Origin: Rhynochetos jubatus
Taxonomy: Eukaryota > Chordata > Aves > Eurypygiformes > Rhynochetidae
Reading direction: 5' to 3'
Assembly: GCA_027574665.1 (NCBI GenBank)
Contig: CM050673.1
Location: 8,665,420-8,729,419, forward strand
Length of the DNA stretch: 64,000 nucleotides
Shown here: piece by piece, positions 49,301-60,487 of the stretch
Layout: the number at the start of each line of letters is the position of its first letter
How positions within the stretch are numbered: the first letter of the stretch is position 1
Notes under the pieces: model-generated
Databases searched by the model: none
Told to the model about the DNA's origin: nothing
What the model saw: the letters and a program-made list of their open reading frames with translations, nothing else
Translations under genes and position numbers: made by a program

Positions 49301-51497
49301 GTCTGCATTTTGGGCTGGAGCTTCTCGTGGTTTGAGGCCTGGCTTGCTCCACCCCCTGCTCTTGAGATTCTCCTGGATGTGGGCTGCATTTTGGCTGATA
49401 TTTGGGCTGGAAATTCTCGTGGTTTGAGGCCTGGCTTTCTGCAGCCCCTGCTCTTGAGATTCTCCCGGAGGTGGGCTGGATTTTGGCTGCATTTTGGGCT
49501 GGAGCTTCTCGTGGTTTGAGGCCTGGCTTGCTCCACCCCCTGCTCTTGATATTCTCCCGGATGTGGGCTGCATTTTGGCTGCCTTTTGGGCTGGAGCTTC
49601 TCGTGGTTTGAGGCCTGGCTTGCTCCACCCCCTGCTCTTGAGATTCTCCCGGATGCGGGCTGCATTTTGGCTGCCTTTTGGGCTGGAGCTTCTCGTGGTT
49701 TGAGGCCTGGCTTGCTCCACCCCCTGCTCTTGAGATTCTCCCGGAGGTGGACTGCATTTTGGCTGATTCTTGGGATGGAGCTTCTCGTGGTTTGAGGCCT
49801 GGCTTGCCCCATCCCCTGCTCTTGAGATTCTCCCGGAGGTGGGCTGCATATTGGCTGCCTTTTGGGCTGGAGCTTCTCCAGGTTTGAGTCCCGGCTTGCT
49901 CCACCCCCTGCTCTTGAGATTCTCCTGGATGTGGGCTGAATTTTGGCTGCGTTTTGGGCTGGAGCTTCTCGTGGTTTGAGGCCTGGCTTGCTCCACCCCC
50001 TGCTCTTGAGATTCTCGCGGATGTGGGCTGCATTTTGGCTGCATTTTGGGCTGGAGCTTCTCGTGGTTTGAGGCCTGGCTTGCTCCACCCCCTGCTCTTG
50101 AGATTCTCCCGGATGTGGGCTGCATTTTGGCTGCCTTTTGGGCTGGAGCTTCTCAAGGTTTGAGGCCTGGCTTGCTCCACCCCCTGCTCTTGAGATTCTC
50201 CCGGATGTGGGCTGCATTTTGGCTCCCTGTTGGGCTGGAGCTTCTCCTGGTTTGAGGCCTGGCTTGCTCCACCCCCTGCTCTTGAGATTCACCCGGATGT
50301 GGGCTGCATTTTGGCTGCCTTTTGGGCTGGAGCTTCTCGTGGTTTGAGGCCTGGCTTGGTCCACCCCCTGCTCTTGAGATTCTCCCGGAGGTGGGCTGCA
50401 TTTTGGCTGCCTTTTGGGCTGGAGCTTCTCGTGGTTTGAGGCCTGGCTTGCTCCACCCCCTGCTCTTGAGATTCTCCCGGATCTGGGCTGCATTTTGGCT
50501 GCCTTTTGGGCTGGAGCTTCTCAAGGTTTGAGGCCTGGCTTGCTCCACCCCCTGCTCTTGAGATTCTCCCGGATGTGGGCTGGATTTTGGCTGCCTTTTG
50601 GGCTGGAGCTTCTCGTGGTTTGAGGCCTGGCTTGCTCCACCCCCTGCTCTTGAGATTCTCCCAGAGGTGGGCTGAATTTTGGCTGCCTTTTGGGCTGGAG
50701 CTTCTCGTGGTTTGAGGCCTGGCTTGCTCCACCCCCTGCTCTTGAGATTCTCCCGGAGGTGGGCTGGATTTTGGCTGCATTTTGGGCTGGAGCTTCTCGT
50801 GGTTTGAGGCCTGGCTTGCTCCACCCCCTGCTCTTGAGATTCTCCCGGAGGTGGGCTGCATTTTGGCTGCCTTTAGGGCTGGAGCTTCTCGTGGTTTGAG
50901 GCCTGCCTTGCTCCACCCCCTGCTCTTGAGATTCTCCCGGATGTGGGCTTCATTTTGGTTGCCTTTAGGGCTGGAGCTTCTCATGGTTTGAGGCCTGGCT
51001 TGCTCCACCCCCTGCTCTTGAGATTCTCCCGGATGTGGGCTGCATTTTGGCTGCCTTTTGGGGTGGAGCTTCTCGTGGTTTGAGGCCTGGCTTGCTCCAC
51101 CCCCTGCTCTTGAGATTCTCCCGGATGTGGGCTGCATTTTGGCTGCCTTTAGGGATGGAGCTTCTCGTGGTTTGAGGCCTGGCTTGCTCCACCCCCAGCT
51201 CTTGAGATTCTCCCGGAGGTGGGCTGCATTTTGGCTGCGTTTTGGGCTGGATCTTCTCGTGGTTTGAGGCCTGGCTTGCTCCACCCCCTGCTCTTGAGAT
51301 TCTCCCGGATGTGGGGTGCATTTTGGCTGCATTTTGGGCTGGAGCTTCTCGTGGTTTGAGGCCTGTCTTGCTCCACCCCCTGCTCTTGAAATTGTCCCGG
51401 ATGTAGGCTGCATTTTGGCTGCATTTTGGGCTGGAGCTTCTCGTGGTTTGAGGCCTGGCTTGCTCCACCCCCTGCTCTTGAAATTGTGCCGGATGTA
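45640..51497. repeat. Length-stable segment with a 10-unit echo
   Basis: No length change was found over about 64 units. Units around 48,030-48,400 match those around 48,950-49,320 at 920 bases (10 units). They share GATTCTGCCAGATG (48,171/49,091), GAGATCCTCC (48,260/49,180) and TTTTGTCTGC (48,377/49,297). Units with GGATGCGGGC and GGAAATTCTCG are scattered here. No gene was found. Confidence 0.85.
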
Positions 51498-51577
51498 GGC
51501 TGCATTTTGGCTGGAGCTTCTCGTGGTTTGAGGCCTGGCTTGCTCCACCCCCTGCTCTTGAGATTCTCCTGGATGTG
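51498..51577. repeat. 80-bp unit (12-base deletion)
   Basis: The unit reads GGCTGCATTTTGGCTGGAGC, skipping the 12 bases between the two similar GGCTG motifs. The break lies inside the 11-base direct repeats at the unit start, as expected for replication slippage or short-homology deletion. The identical unit at 53,233-53,312 is the second copy of the 1,735-bp block, so the deletion probably happened once. Confidence 0.95.
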
Positions 51578-53232
51578 GGCTGCATTTTGGCTGCCTTTTG
51601 GGCTGGAGCTTCTCGTGGTTTGAGGCCTGCCTTGCTCCACCCCCTGCTCTTGAGATTCTCCCGGATGTGGGCTGGATTTTGGCTGCCTTTAGGGCTGGAG
51701 CTTCTCGTGGTTTGAGGCCTGGCTTGCTCCACCCCCTGCTCTTGAGATTCTCCCGGATGTGGGCTGCATTTTGGCTGTCTTTTGGGCTGGAGCTTCTCGA
51801 GGTTTGAGGCCTGGCTTGCTCCACCCCCTGCTCTTGAGATTCTCCCGGATGTGGGCTGCATTTTGGCTGCATTTTGGGCTGGAGCTTCTCGTGGTTTGAG
51901 GCCTGGCTTGCTCCAACCCCTGCTCTTGAAATTGTCCCGGATGTAGGCTGCATTTTGGCTGCATTTTGGCTGGAGCTTCTCGTGGTTTGAGGCCTGGCTT
52001 GCTCCACCCCCAGCTCTTGAGATTCTCCCGGAGGTGGGCTGCATTTTGGCTGCCTTTTGGGCTGGAGCTTCTCGTGGTTTGAGGCCTGGCTTGCTCCACC
52101 CCCTGCTCTTGAGATTCTCCCGGATGTGGGCTGGATTTTGGCTGCCTTTTGGGCTGGAGCTTCTCGTGGTTTGAGGCCTGACTTGCTCCAGCCCCTGCTC
52201 TTGAGATTCTCCCGGATGTGGGCTGCATTTTGGCTGATTCTTGGGTAGGAGCTTCTCGTGGTTTGAGGCCTGGCTTGCTCCACCCCCTGCTCTTGAGTTT
52301 CTCCCGGATGTGGGCTGCATTTTGGCTGCCTTTTGTGCTGGAGCTTCTCGTGGTTTGAGGCCTGGCTTGCTCCACCCCCTGCTCTTGAGATTCTCCCGGA
52401 GGTGGGCTGCATTTTGGCTGCCTTTTGGGCTGGAGCTTCTCGTGGTTTGAGGCCTGGCTTGCTCCACCCCCTGCTCTTGATATTCTCCCGGAGGTGGGCT
52501 GGATTTTGGCTGCATTTTGGGCTGGAGCTTCTCGTGGTTTGAGGCCTGGCTTGCTCCACCCCCTGCTCTTGAGATTCTCCCGGAGGTGGGCTGCATTTTG
52601 GCTGCCTTTAGGGCTGGAGCTTCTCGTGGTTTGAGGCCTGCCTTGCTCCACCCCCTGCTCTTGAGATTCTCCCGGATGTGGGCTTCATTTTGGTTGCCTT
52701 TAGGGCTGGAGCTTCTCATGGTTTGAGGCCTGGCTTGCTCCACCCCCTGCTCTTGAGATTCTCCCGGATGTGGGCTGCATTTTGGCTGCCTTTTGGGGTG
52801 GAGCTTCTCGTGGTTTGAGGCCTGGCTTGCTCCACCCCCTGCTCTTGAGATTCTCCCGGATGTGGGCTGCATTTTGGCTGCCTTTAGGGATGGAGCTTCT
52901 CGTGGTTTGAGGCCTGGCTTGCTCCACCCCCAGCTCTTGAGATTCTCCCGGAGGTGGGCTGCATTTTGGCTGCGTTTTGGGCTGGATCTTCTCGTGGTTT
53001 GAGGCCTGGCTTGCTCCACCCCCTGCTCTTGAGATTCTCCCGGATGTGGGCTGCATTTTGGCTGCATTTTGGGCTGGAGCTTCTCGTGGTTTGAGGCCTG
53101 TCTTGCTCCACCCCCTGCTCTTGAGATTCTCCTGGATGTAGGCTGCATTTTGGCTGCATTTTGGGCTGGAGCTTCTCGTGGTTTGAGGCCTGTCTTGCTC
53201 CACCCCCTGCTCTTGAAATTGTGCCGGATGTA

Positions 53233-53312
53233 GGCTGCATTTTGGCTGGAGCTTCTCGTGGTTTGAGGCCTGGCTTGCTCCACCCCCTGCTCTTGAGATT
53301 CTCCTGGATGTG
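53233..53312. repeat. 80-bp unit, second copy
   Basis: This unit has the same 12-base deletion as the unit 1,735 bases upstream and the same preceding GTGCCGGATGTA variant. It therefore marks block duplication rather than a second deletion. Confidence 0.95.
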
Positions 53313-53999
53313 GGCTGCATTTTGGCTGCCTTTTGGGCTGGAGCTTCTCGTGGTTTGAGGCCTGCCTTGCTCCACCCCCTGCTCTTGAGATTCTCCCGGA
53401 TGTGGGCTGGATTTTGGCTGCCTTTAGGGCTGGAGCTTCTCGTGGTTTGAGGCCTGGCTTGCTCCACCCCCTGCTCTTGAGATTCTCCCGGATGTGGGCT
53501 GCATTTTGGCTGTCTTTTGGGCTGGAGCTTCTCGAGGTTTGAGGCCTGGCTTGCTCCACCCCCTGCTCTTGAGATTCTCCCGGATGTGGGGTGCATTTTG
53601 GCTGCATTTTGGGCTGGAGCTTCTCGTGGTTTGAGGCCTGGCTTGCTCCACCCCCTGCTCTTGAAATTGTCCCGGATGTAGGCTGCATTTTGGCTGCATT
53701 TTGGCTGGAGCTTCTCGTGGTTTGAGGCCTGACTTGCTCCACCCCCTGCTCTTGAGATTCTCCCGGATGTGGGCTGCATTTTGGCTGATTCTTGGGTAGG
53801 AGCTTCTCGTGGTTTGAGGCCTGGCTTGCTCCACCCCCTGCTCTTGAGTTTCTCCCGGATGTGGGCTGCATTTTGGCTGCCTTTTGTGCTGGAGCTTCTC
53901 AAGCTTTGAGGCCTGGCTTGCTCCACCCCCTGCTCTTGAGATTCTCCCGGAGGTGGGCTGCATTTTGGCTGCCTTTTGGGCTGGAGCTTCTCGTGGTTT

Positions 54000-56900
54000 G
54001 AGGCCTGGCTTGCTCCACCCCCTGCTCTTGAGATTCTCCCGGAGTTGGGCTGCATTTTGGCTGATTCTTGGGCTGGAGCGTCTCGTGGTTTGAGGCCTGG
54101 CTTGCTACACCCCCTGCTCTTGAGATTCTCCCGGATGTGGGCTGCATTTTGGCTGCATTTTGGGCTAGAGCATATCGCGGTTTGAGGCCTGCCTTGCTCC
54201 ACCCCCTGCTCTTGAGATTCTCCCGGATGTGGGCTGCATTTTGGCTGCATTTTTGGCTGGAGCTTCTCGTGGTTTGCGGCCTGGCTTGCTCCACCCCCTC
54301 CTCTTGAGATTCTCCCGGAAGTGGGCTGCATTTTGGCTGCATTTTGGGCTGGAGCTTCTCAAGGTTTGAGGCCTGGCTTGCTCCACCCCCTGCTCTTGAG
54401 ATTCTCCCGGATGTGGGCTGCATTTTGGCTGCCTTTTGGGCTGGAGCTTCTCGTGGTTTGAGGCCTGGCTTGCTCCACCCCCTGCTCTTGAGATTCTCCC
54501 GGATGTGGGCTGCATTTTGGCTGCATTTTGGGCTGCAGCTTCTCGTGGTTTGAGGCCTGGCTTGCTCCACCCCCTGCTCTTGAGATTCTCCCGGAGGTGG
54601 GCTGCATTTTGGCTGCATTTTGGGCTGGAGCTTCTCATGGTTTGAGGCCTGGCTTGCTCCACCCCCTGCTCTTGAGATTCTCCCAGATGTGGGCTGCATT
54701 TTGGCTGCCTTTTGGGCTGGAGCTTCTCGTGGTTTGAGGCCTGGCTTGGTCCACCCCCTGCTCTTGAGATTCTCCCGGATGTGGGCTGCATTTTGGCTGC
54801 CTTTTGGGCTGGAGCTTCTTGTGGTTTGAGGCCTGGCTTGCTCCACCCCCTGCTCTTGAGATTCTCCAGGATGTGGGCTGCATTTTGGCTGCATTTTGGG
54901 CTGCAGCTTCTCATGGTTTGAGGCCTGGCTTGCTCCACCCCCTGCTCTTGAAATTGTCCCGGATGTGGGCTGGATTTTGGCTACCATTTGGGCTGGAGCT
55001 TCTCAAGGTTTGAGGCCTGGCTTGCTCCACCCCCTGCTCTTGATATTCTCCCGGATGTGGGCTGGATTTTGGCTGCTTTTTGGGCTGGAGCTTCCCGTGG
55101 TTTGAGGCCTGGCTTGCTCCACCCCCTGCTCTTGAGATTCTCCCGGATGTGGGCTGCATTTTGGCTGCATTTTTGGCTGGAGGTTCTCGAGGTTTGTGGC
55201 CTGGCTTGCTCCACCCCCTGCTCTTGATATTCTCCCGGATGTGGGCTGCATTTTGGCTGCCTTTTGGGCTGGAGCTTCTCGTGGTTTGAGGCCTGGCTTG
55301 CTCCACCCCCTGCTCTTGAGATTCTCCCGGAGGTGGGCTGCATTTTGGCTGCCTTTTGGGCTGGAGCTTCTCGTGGTTTGAGGCCTGGCTTGCTCCAACT
55401 CCTGCTCTTGATATTCTCCCAGATGTGGGCTGCATTTTGGCTGCCTTTTGGGCTGGAGCTTCTCGTGGTTTGAGGCCTGGCTTGCTCCACCCCCTGCTCT
55501 TGAGATTCTCCCGGATGTGGGCTGCATTTTGGCTGCCTTTTGGGCTGGAGCATCTCGTGGTTTGAGGCCTGCCTTGCTCCAACCACTGCTCTTGAGATTC
55601 TCCCGGATGTGGGCTGCATTTTGGCTGCCTTTTGGGCTGGAGCTTCTCGTGGTTTGAGGCCTGGCTTGCTCCACCCCCTGCTCTTGAGATTCTCCCGGAT
55701 GTGGGCTGCATTTTGGCTGCCTTTTGGGCTGGAGCTTCTTGTGGTTTGAGGCCTGGCTTGCTCCACCCCCTGCTCTTTAGATTCTCCCAGATGTGGGCTG
55801 CATTTTGGCTGATTCTTGGGCTGGAGCTTCTCGTGGTTTGAGGCCAGGCTTGCTCCACCCCCTGCTCTTGAGATTCTCCTGGATGTGGGCTGCATTTTGG
55901 CTGATTCTTGGGCTGGAGCTTCTCGTGGTTTGAGGCCTGGCTTGCTCCACCCCCTGCTCTTGAGATTCTCCCGGATGTGGGCTGCATTTTGGCTGCCTGT
56001 TGGGCTGGAGCTTCTTGCGGTTTGAGGCCTGGCTTGCTCCACCCCCTGCTCTTGAGATTCTCCCGGATGTGGGCTGCATTTTGGCTGCCTTTAGGGCTGG
56101 AGCTTCTCGTGGTTTGAGGCCTGGCTTGCCCCACCCCCTGCTCTTGAGATTCTCACGGATGTGGGCTGCATTTTGGCTGCCTTTTGGGCTGGAGCTTCTC
56201 GTGGTTTGAGGCCTGGCTTGCTCCACCCCCTGCTCTTGAGATTCTCCCGGATGTGGGCTGCATTTTGGCTGCCTTTTGGGCTGGAGCTTCTCGTGGTTTG
56301 AGGCCTGGCTTGCTCCACCCCCTGCTATTGATATTCTCCCAGATGTGGGCTGCATGTTGGCTGCCTTTTGGGCTGGAGCTTCTCGTGGTTTGAGGCCTGG
56401 CTTGCTCCACCCCCTGCTCTTGAGATTCTCCCGGATGTGGGCTGCATGTTGGCTGCCTTTTGGGCTGGAACTTCTCGTGGTTTGAGGCCTGGCTTGCTCC
56501 AGCCCCTGCTCTTGAGATTCTCCCGGAGGTGGGCTGCATTTTGGCTGCCTTTTGGGCTGGAGCTTCTCGTGGTTTGAGGCCTGGCTTGCTCCACCACCTG
56601 CTCTTGAGATTCTCCCGGATGTGGGCTGCATTTTGGCTGCCTTTTGGGCTGGAGCTTCTTGTGGTTTGAGGCCTGGCTTGCTCCACCCCCTGCTCTTTAG
56701 ATTCTCCCAGATGTGGGCTGCATTTTGGCTGATTCTTGGGCTGGAGCTTCTCGTGGTTTGAGGCCAGGCTTGCTCCACCCCCTGCTCTTGAGATTCTCCT
56801 GGATGTGGGCTGCATTTTGGCTGATTCTTGGGCTGGAGCTTCTCGTGGTTTGAGGCCTGGCTTGCTCCACCCCCTGCTCTTTAGATTCTCCCAGATGTGG

Positions 56901-59900
56901 GCTGCATTTTGGCTGATTCTTGGGCTGGAGCTTCTCGTGGTTTGAGGCCTGGCTTGCTCCACCCCCTGCTCTTTAGATTCTCCCAGATGTGGGCTGCATT
57001 TTGGCTGATTCTTGGGCTGGAGCTTCTCGTGGTTTGAGGCCAGGCTTGCTCCACCCCCTGCTCTTGAGATTCTCCTGGATGTGGGCTGCATTTTGGCTGA
57101 TTCTTGGGCTGGAGCTTCTCGTGGTTTGAGGCCAGGCTTGCTCCACCCCCTGCTCTTGAGATTCTCCCGGATGTGGGCTGAATTTTGGCTGCCTTTTGGG
57201 CTGGAGCTTCTCGTGGTTTGAGGCCTGGCTTGCTCCACCCCCTGCTCTTGAGATTCTCCCGGATGTGGGCTGCATTTTGGCTGCCTGTTGGGCTGGAGCT
57301 TCTTGCGGTTTGAGGCCTGGCTTGCTCCACCCCCTGCTCTTGAGATTCTCCCGGATGTGGGCTGCATTTTGGCTGCCTTTAGGGCTGGAGCTTCTCGTGG
57401 TTTGAGGCCTGGCTTGCCCCACCCCCTGCTCTTGAGATTCTCACGGATGTGGGCTGCATTTTGGCTGCCTTTTGGGCTGGAGCTTCTCGTGGTTTGAGGC
57501 CTGGCTTGCTCCACCCCCTGCTCTTGAGATTCTCCCGGATGTGGGCTGCATTTTGGCTGCCTTTTGGGCTGGAGCTTCTCGTGGTTTGAGGCCTGGCTTG
57601 CTCCACCCCCTGCTATTGATATTCTCCCGGATGTGGGCTGCATGTTGGCTGCCTTTTGGGCTGGAGCTTCTCGTGGTTTGAGGCCTGGCTTGCTCCACCC
57701 CCTGCTCTTGAGATTCTCCCGGATGTGGGCTGCATGTTGGCTGCCTTTTGGGCTGGAACTTCTCGTGGTTTGAGGCCTGGCTTGCTCCACCCCCTGCTCT
57801 TTAGATTCTCCCAGATGTGGGCTGCATTTTGGCTGATTCTTGGGCTGGAGCTTCTCGTGGTTTGAGGCCAGGCTTGCTCCACCCCCTGCTCTTGAGATTC
57901 TCCCGGATGTGGGCTGAATTTTGGCTGCCTTTTGGGCTGGAGCTTCTCGTGGTTTGAGGCCTGGCTTGCTCCACCCCCTGCTCTTGATATTCTCCCGGAT
58001 GTGGGCTGCATGTTGGCTGCCTTTTGGGCTGGAGCTTCTCGTGGTTTGAGGCCTGGCTTGCTCCACCCCCTGCTCTTGAGATTCTCCCGGATGTGGGCTG
58101 CATTTTGGCTGCCTTTTGGGCTGGAGTTTCTCAAGGTTTGAGGCCTGGCTTGCTCCACCCCCTGCTCTTGAGATTCTCCCGGATATGGGCTGCATTTTTG
58201 CTGCCTTTTGGGCTGGAGCTTCTTGTGGTTTGAGGCCTGGCTTGCTCCACCCCCTGCTCTTGAGATTCTCCCAGATGTGGGCTGCATTTTGGCTGATTCT
58301 TGGGCTGGAGCTTCTCGTGGTTTGAGGCCAGGCTTGCTCCACCCCCTGCTCTTGAGATTCTCCCGGATGTGGGCTGCATTTTGGCTGCCTTTTGGGCTGG
58401 AGCTTCTCGTGGTTTGAGGCCTGGCTTGCTCCAACCCCTGCTCTTGAGATTCTCCCGGATGTGGGCTGCATTTTGGCTGCCTTTAGGGCTGGAGCTTCTC
58501 GTGGTTTGAGGCCTGGCTTGCTCCACCCCCTGCTCTTGAGATTCTCCCGGATGTGGGCTGCATTTTGGCTGCCTTTTGGGCTGGAGCTTCTTGTGGTTTG
58601 AGGCCTGGCTTGCTCCACCCCCTGCTCTTGAGATTCTCCCGGATGTGGGCTGCATTTTGGCTGCCTTTTGGGCTGGAGCTTCTCAAGGTTTGAGGCCTGG
58701 CTTGCTCCACCCCCTGCTCTTGAGATTCTCCGGGAGGTGGGCTGCATTTTGGCTGCCTTTTGGGCTGGAGTTTCTCAAGGTTTGAGGCCTGGCTTGCTCC
58801 ACCACCTGCTCTTGAGATTCTCCCGGATGTGGGCTGCATTTTGGCTGCCTGTTGGGCTGGAGCTTCTCAAGGTTTGAGGCCTGGCTTGCTCCACCCCCTG
58901 CTCTTGAGATTCTCCCGGATATGGGCTGCATTTTGGCTGCCTTTTGGGCTGGAGCTTCTCGTGGTTTGAGGCCTGCCTTGCTCCACCCCCTGCTCTTGAG
59001 ATTCTCCCGGATGTGGGCTGCATTTTGGCTGCCTTTTGGGCTGGAGCTTCTCAAGGTTTGAGGCCTGGCTTGCTCCACCCCCTGCTCTTGAGATTCTCCC
59101 GGATATGGGCTGCATTTTGGCTGCCTTTTGGGCTGGAGCTTCTCGTGGTTTGAGGCCTGGCTTGCTCCACCCCCTGCTCTTGAGATTCTCCCGGATGTGG
59201 GCTGGATTTTGGCTGCATTTTGGGCTGGAGCTTCTCGTGGTTTGAGGCCAGGCTTGCTCCACCCCCTGCTCTTGAGATTCTCCCGGATGTGGGCTGCATT
59301 TTGGCTGCCTTTTGGGCTGGAGCTTCTCGTGGTTTGAGGCCTGGCTTGCTCCACCCCCTGCTCTTGAGATTCTCCCGGAGGTGGGCTGCATTTTGGCTGC
59401 CTTTTGGGCTGCAGCTTCCCGTGGTTTGAGGCCTGGCTTGCTCCACCCCCTGCTCTTGAGATTCTCCCGGATGTGGGCTGCATTTTGGCTGCCTGTTGGG
59501 CTGGAGCTTCTTGCGGTTTGAGGCCTGGCTTGCTCCACCCCCTGCTCTTGAGATTCTCCTGGATGTGGGCTGCATTTTGGCTGATTCTTGGGCTAGAGCT
59601 TCTCGTGGTTTGAGGCCAGGCTTGCTCCACCCCCTGCTCTTGATATTCTCCCGGAGGTGGGCTGCATTTTGGCTGCCTTTTGGGCTGCAGCTTCCCGTGG
59701 TTTGAGGCCTGGCTTGCTCCACCCCCTGCTCTTGAGGTTCTCCCGGATGTGGGCTGGATTTTGGCTGCCTTTTGGGCTGGAGCTTCTCAAGGTTTGAGGC
59801 CTGGCTTGCTCCACCCCCTGCTCTTGAGATTCTCCCGGAGGTGGGCTGCATTTTGGCTGCCTTTTGGGCTGGAGCTTCTCGTGGTTTGAGGCCTGGCTTG

Positions 59901-60395
59901 CTCCACCCCCTGCTCTTGAGATTCTCCCGGATGTGGGCTGCGTTTTGGCTGCCTTTTGGGCTGGAGCTTCTTGTGGTTTGAGGCCTGGCTTGCTCCACCC
60001 CCTGCTCTTGATATTCTCCCGGATGTGGGCTGCATTTTGGCTGCCTTTTGGGCTGGAGCTTCTCAAGGTTTGAGGCCTGGCTTGCTCCACCCCCTTCTCT
60101 TGAGATTCTCCCGGAGGTGGGCTGCATTTTGGCTGCCTTTTGGGCTGGAGCTTCTCAAGGTTTGAGGCCTGGCTTGCTCCACCCCCTGCTCTTGAGATTC
60201 TCCCGGATGTGGGCTGCATTTTGGCTGCCTGTTGGGCTGGAGCTTCTTGTGGTTTGAGGCCTGGCTTGCTCCACCCCCTGCTCTTGAGATTCTCTCGGAT
60301 GTGGGCTGCATTTTGGCTGCCTGTTGGGCTGGAGCTTCTCGTGGTTTGAGGCCTGGCTTGCTCCACCCCCTGCTCTTGAGATTCTCCCGGATGTG
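54000..60395. repeat. Length-stable segment with 10- and 14-unit echoes
   Basis: No indel was found in this stretch. Units carrying CTCTTTAGATTCTCCC and GAGGCCAGGC (one StuI-site loss type) recur at 55,774, 56,694, 56,878, 56,970 and 57,800. Blocks near 55,640-55,930 and 56,560-56,850 are 920 bases apart. Blocks near 55,990-56,470 and 57,278-57,758 are 1,288 bases apart and share CTTGCGGTTTG, TTGCCCCACC, CTGCTATTGATATT and GCATGTTGGC. From 58 kb rightward, CTTCTCAAGGTTTGAGG units become common. No gene was found. Confidence 0.85.
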
Positions 60396-60487
60396 GGCTG
60401 CATTTTGGCTGCCTTTTGGGCTGGAGCTTCTCGTGGTTTGAGGCCTGGCTTGCTCCACCCCCTGCTCTTGAGATTCTCCCGGATGTG
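60396..60487 (+). repeat. Reference copy of the 92-bp unit matching the consensus
   Basis: This copy matches the majority base at every position and can serve as the type unit. It holds two CpG sites (unit bases 37-38 in CTCGTGG, and 85-86 in CCCGGA), one StuI site AGGCCT (unit bases 46-51) and one MspI/HpaII site CCGG (84-87). Unit bases 1-28 contain imperfect 11-base direct repeats (GGCTGCATTTT, GGCTGCCTTTT, then GGGCTGG). Bases 29-37 (GAGCTTCTC) recur as bases 75-83 (GAGATTCTC), exactly 46 bases later. Confidence 0.95.

Larger units (their letters stand above)
50745..53970. repeat. 1,735-bp higher-order block in two copies
   Basis: Bases from about 50,745 match those from about 52,480 at an offset of 1,735 (19 units minus 13 bases). 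Each copy contains an 80-bp unit and a 91-bp unit. Markers are CCTTTAGGGCTGG (50,870/52,605), GGGGTGGAGC (51,060/52,795), CCCCCAGCTC (51,193/52,928), the 80-bp unit (51,498/53,233) and GGCTGTCTTTTGG (51,773/53,508). Near the right end the offset falls to 1,551 because the second copy lacks two units found near 52,020-52,190. Point differences such as GGATGTGGGGTGC/GGATGTGGGCTGC at 51,310/53,045 show the event is not brand new. Confidence 0.92.

Noticed and set aside
50860-50990. Telomere-like TTTAGGG motif in units reading CCTTTAGGGCTGG
   Set aside because: It is a single T-to-A-type variant of CCTTTTGGGCTGG, occurs once per unit, and is not itself tandem.
51498-51577. Insertion or transposon scar at the short units
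   Set aside because: The 80-bp units are clean 12-base deletions between short direct repeats. There is no foreign sequence or target-site duplication.
60396-60487. CENP-B box
   Set aside because: On the reverse strand the unit has A, two bases, then CGGG in the right spacing for the right half of the box, but the left half reads CAGC instead of TTCG. Half a match in a GC-rich unit is expected by chance.
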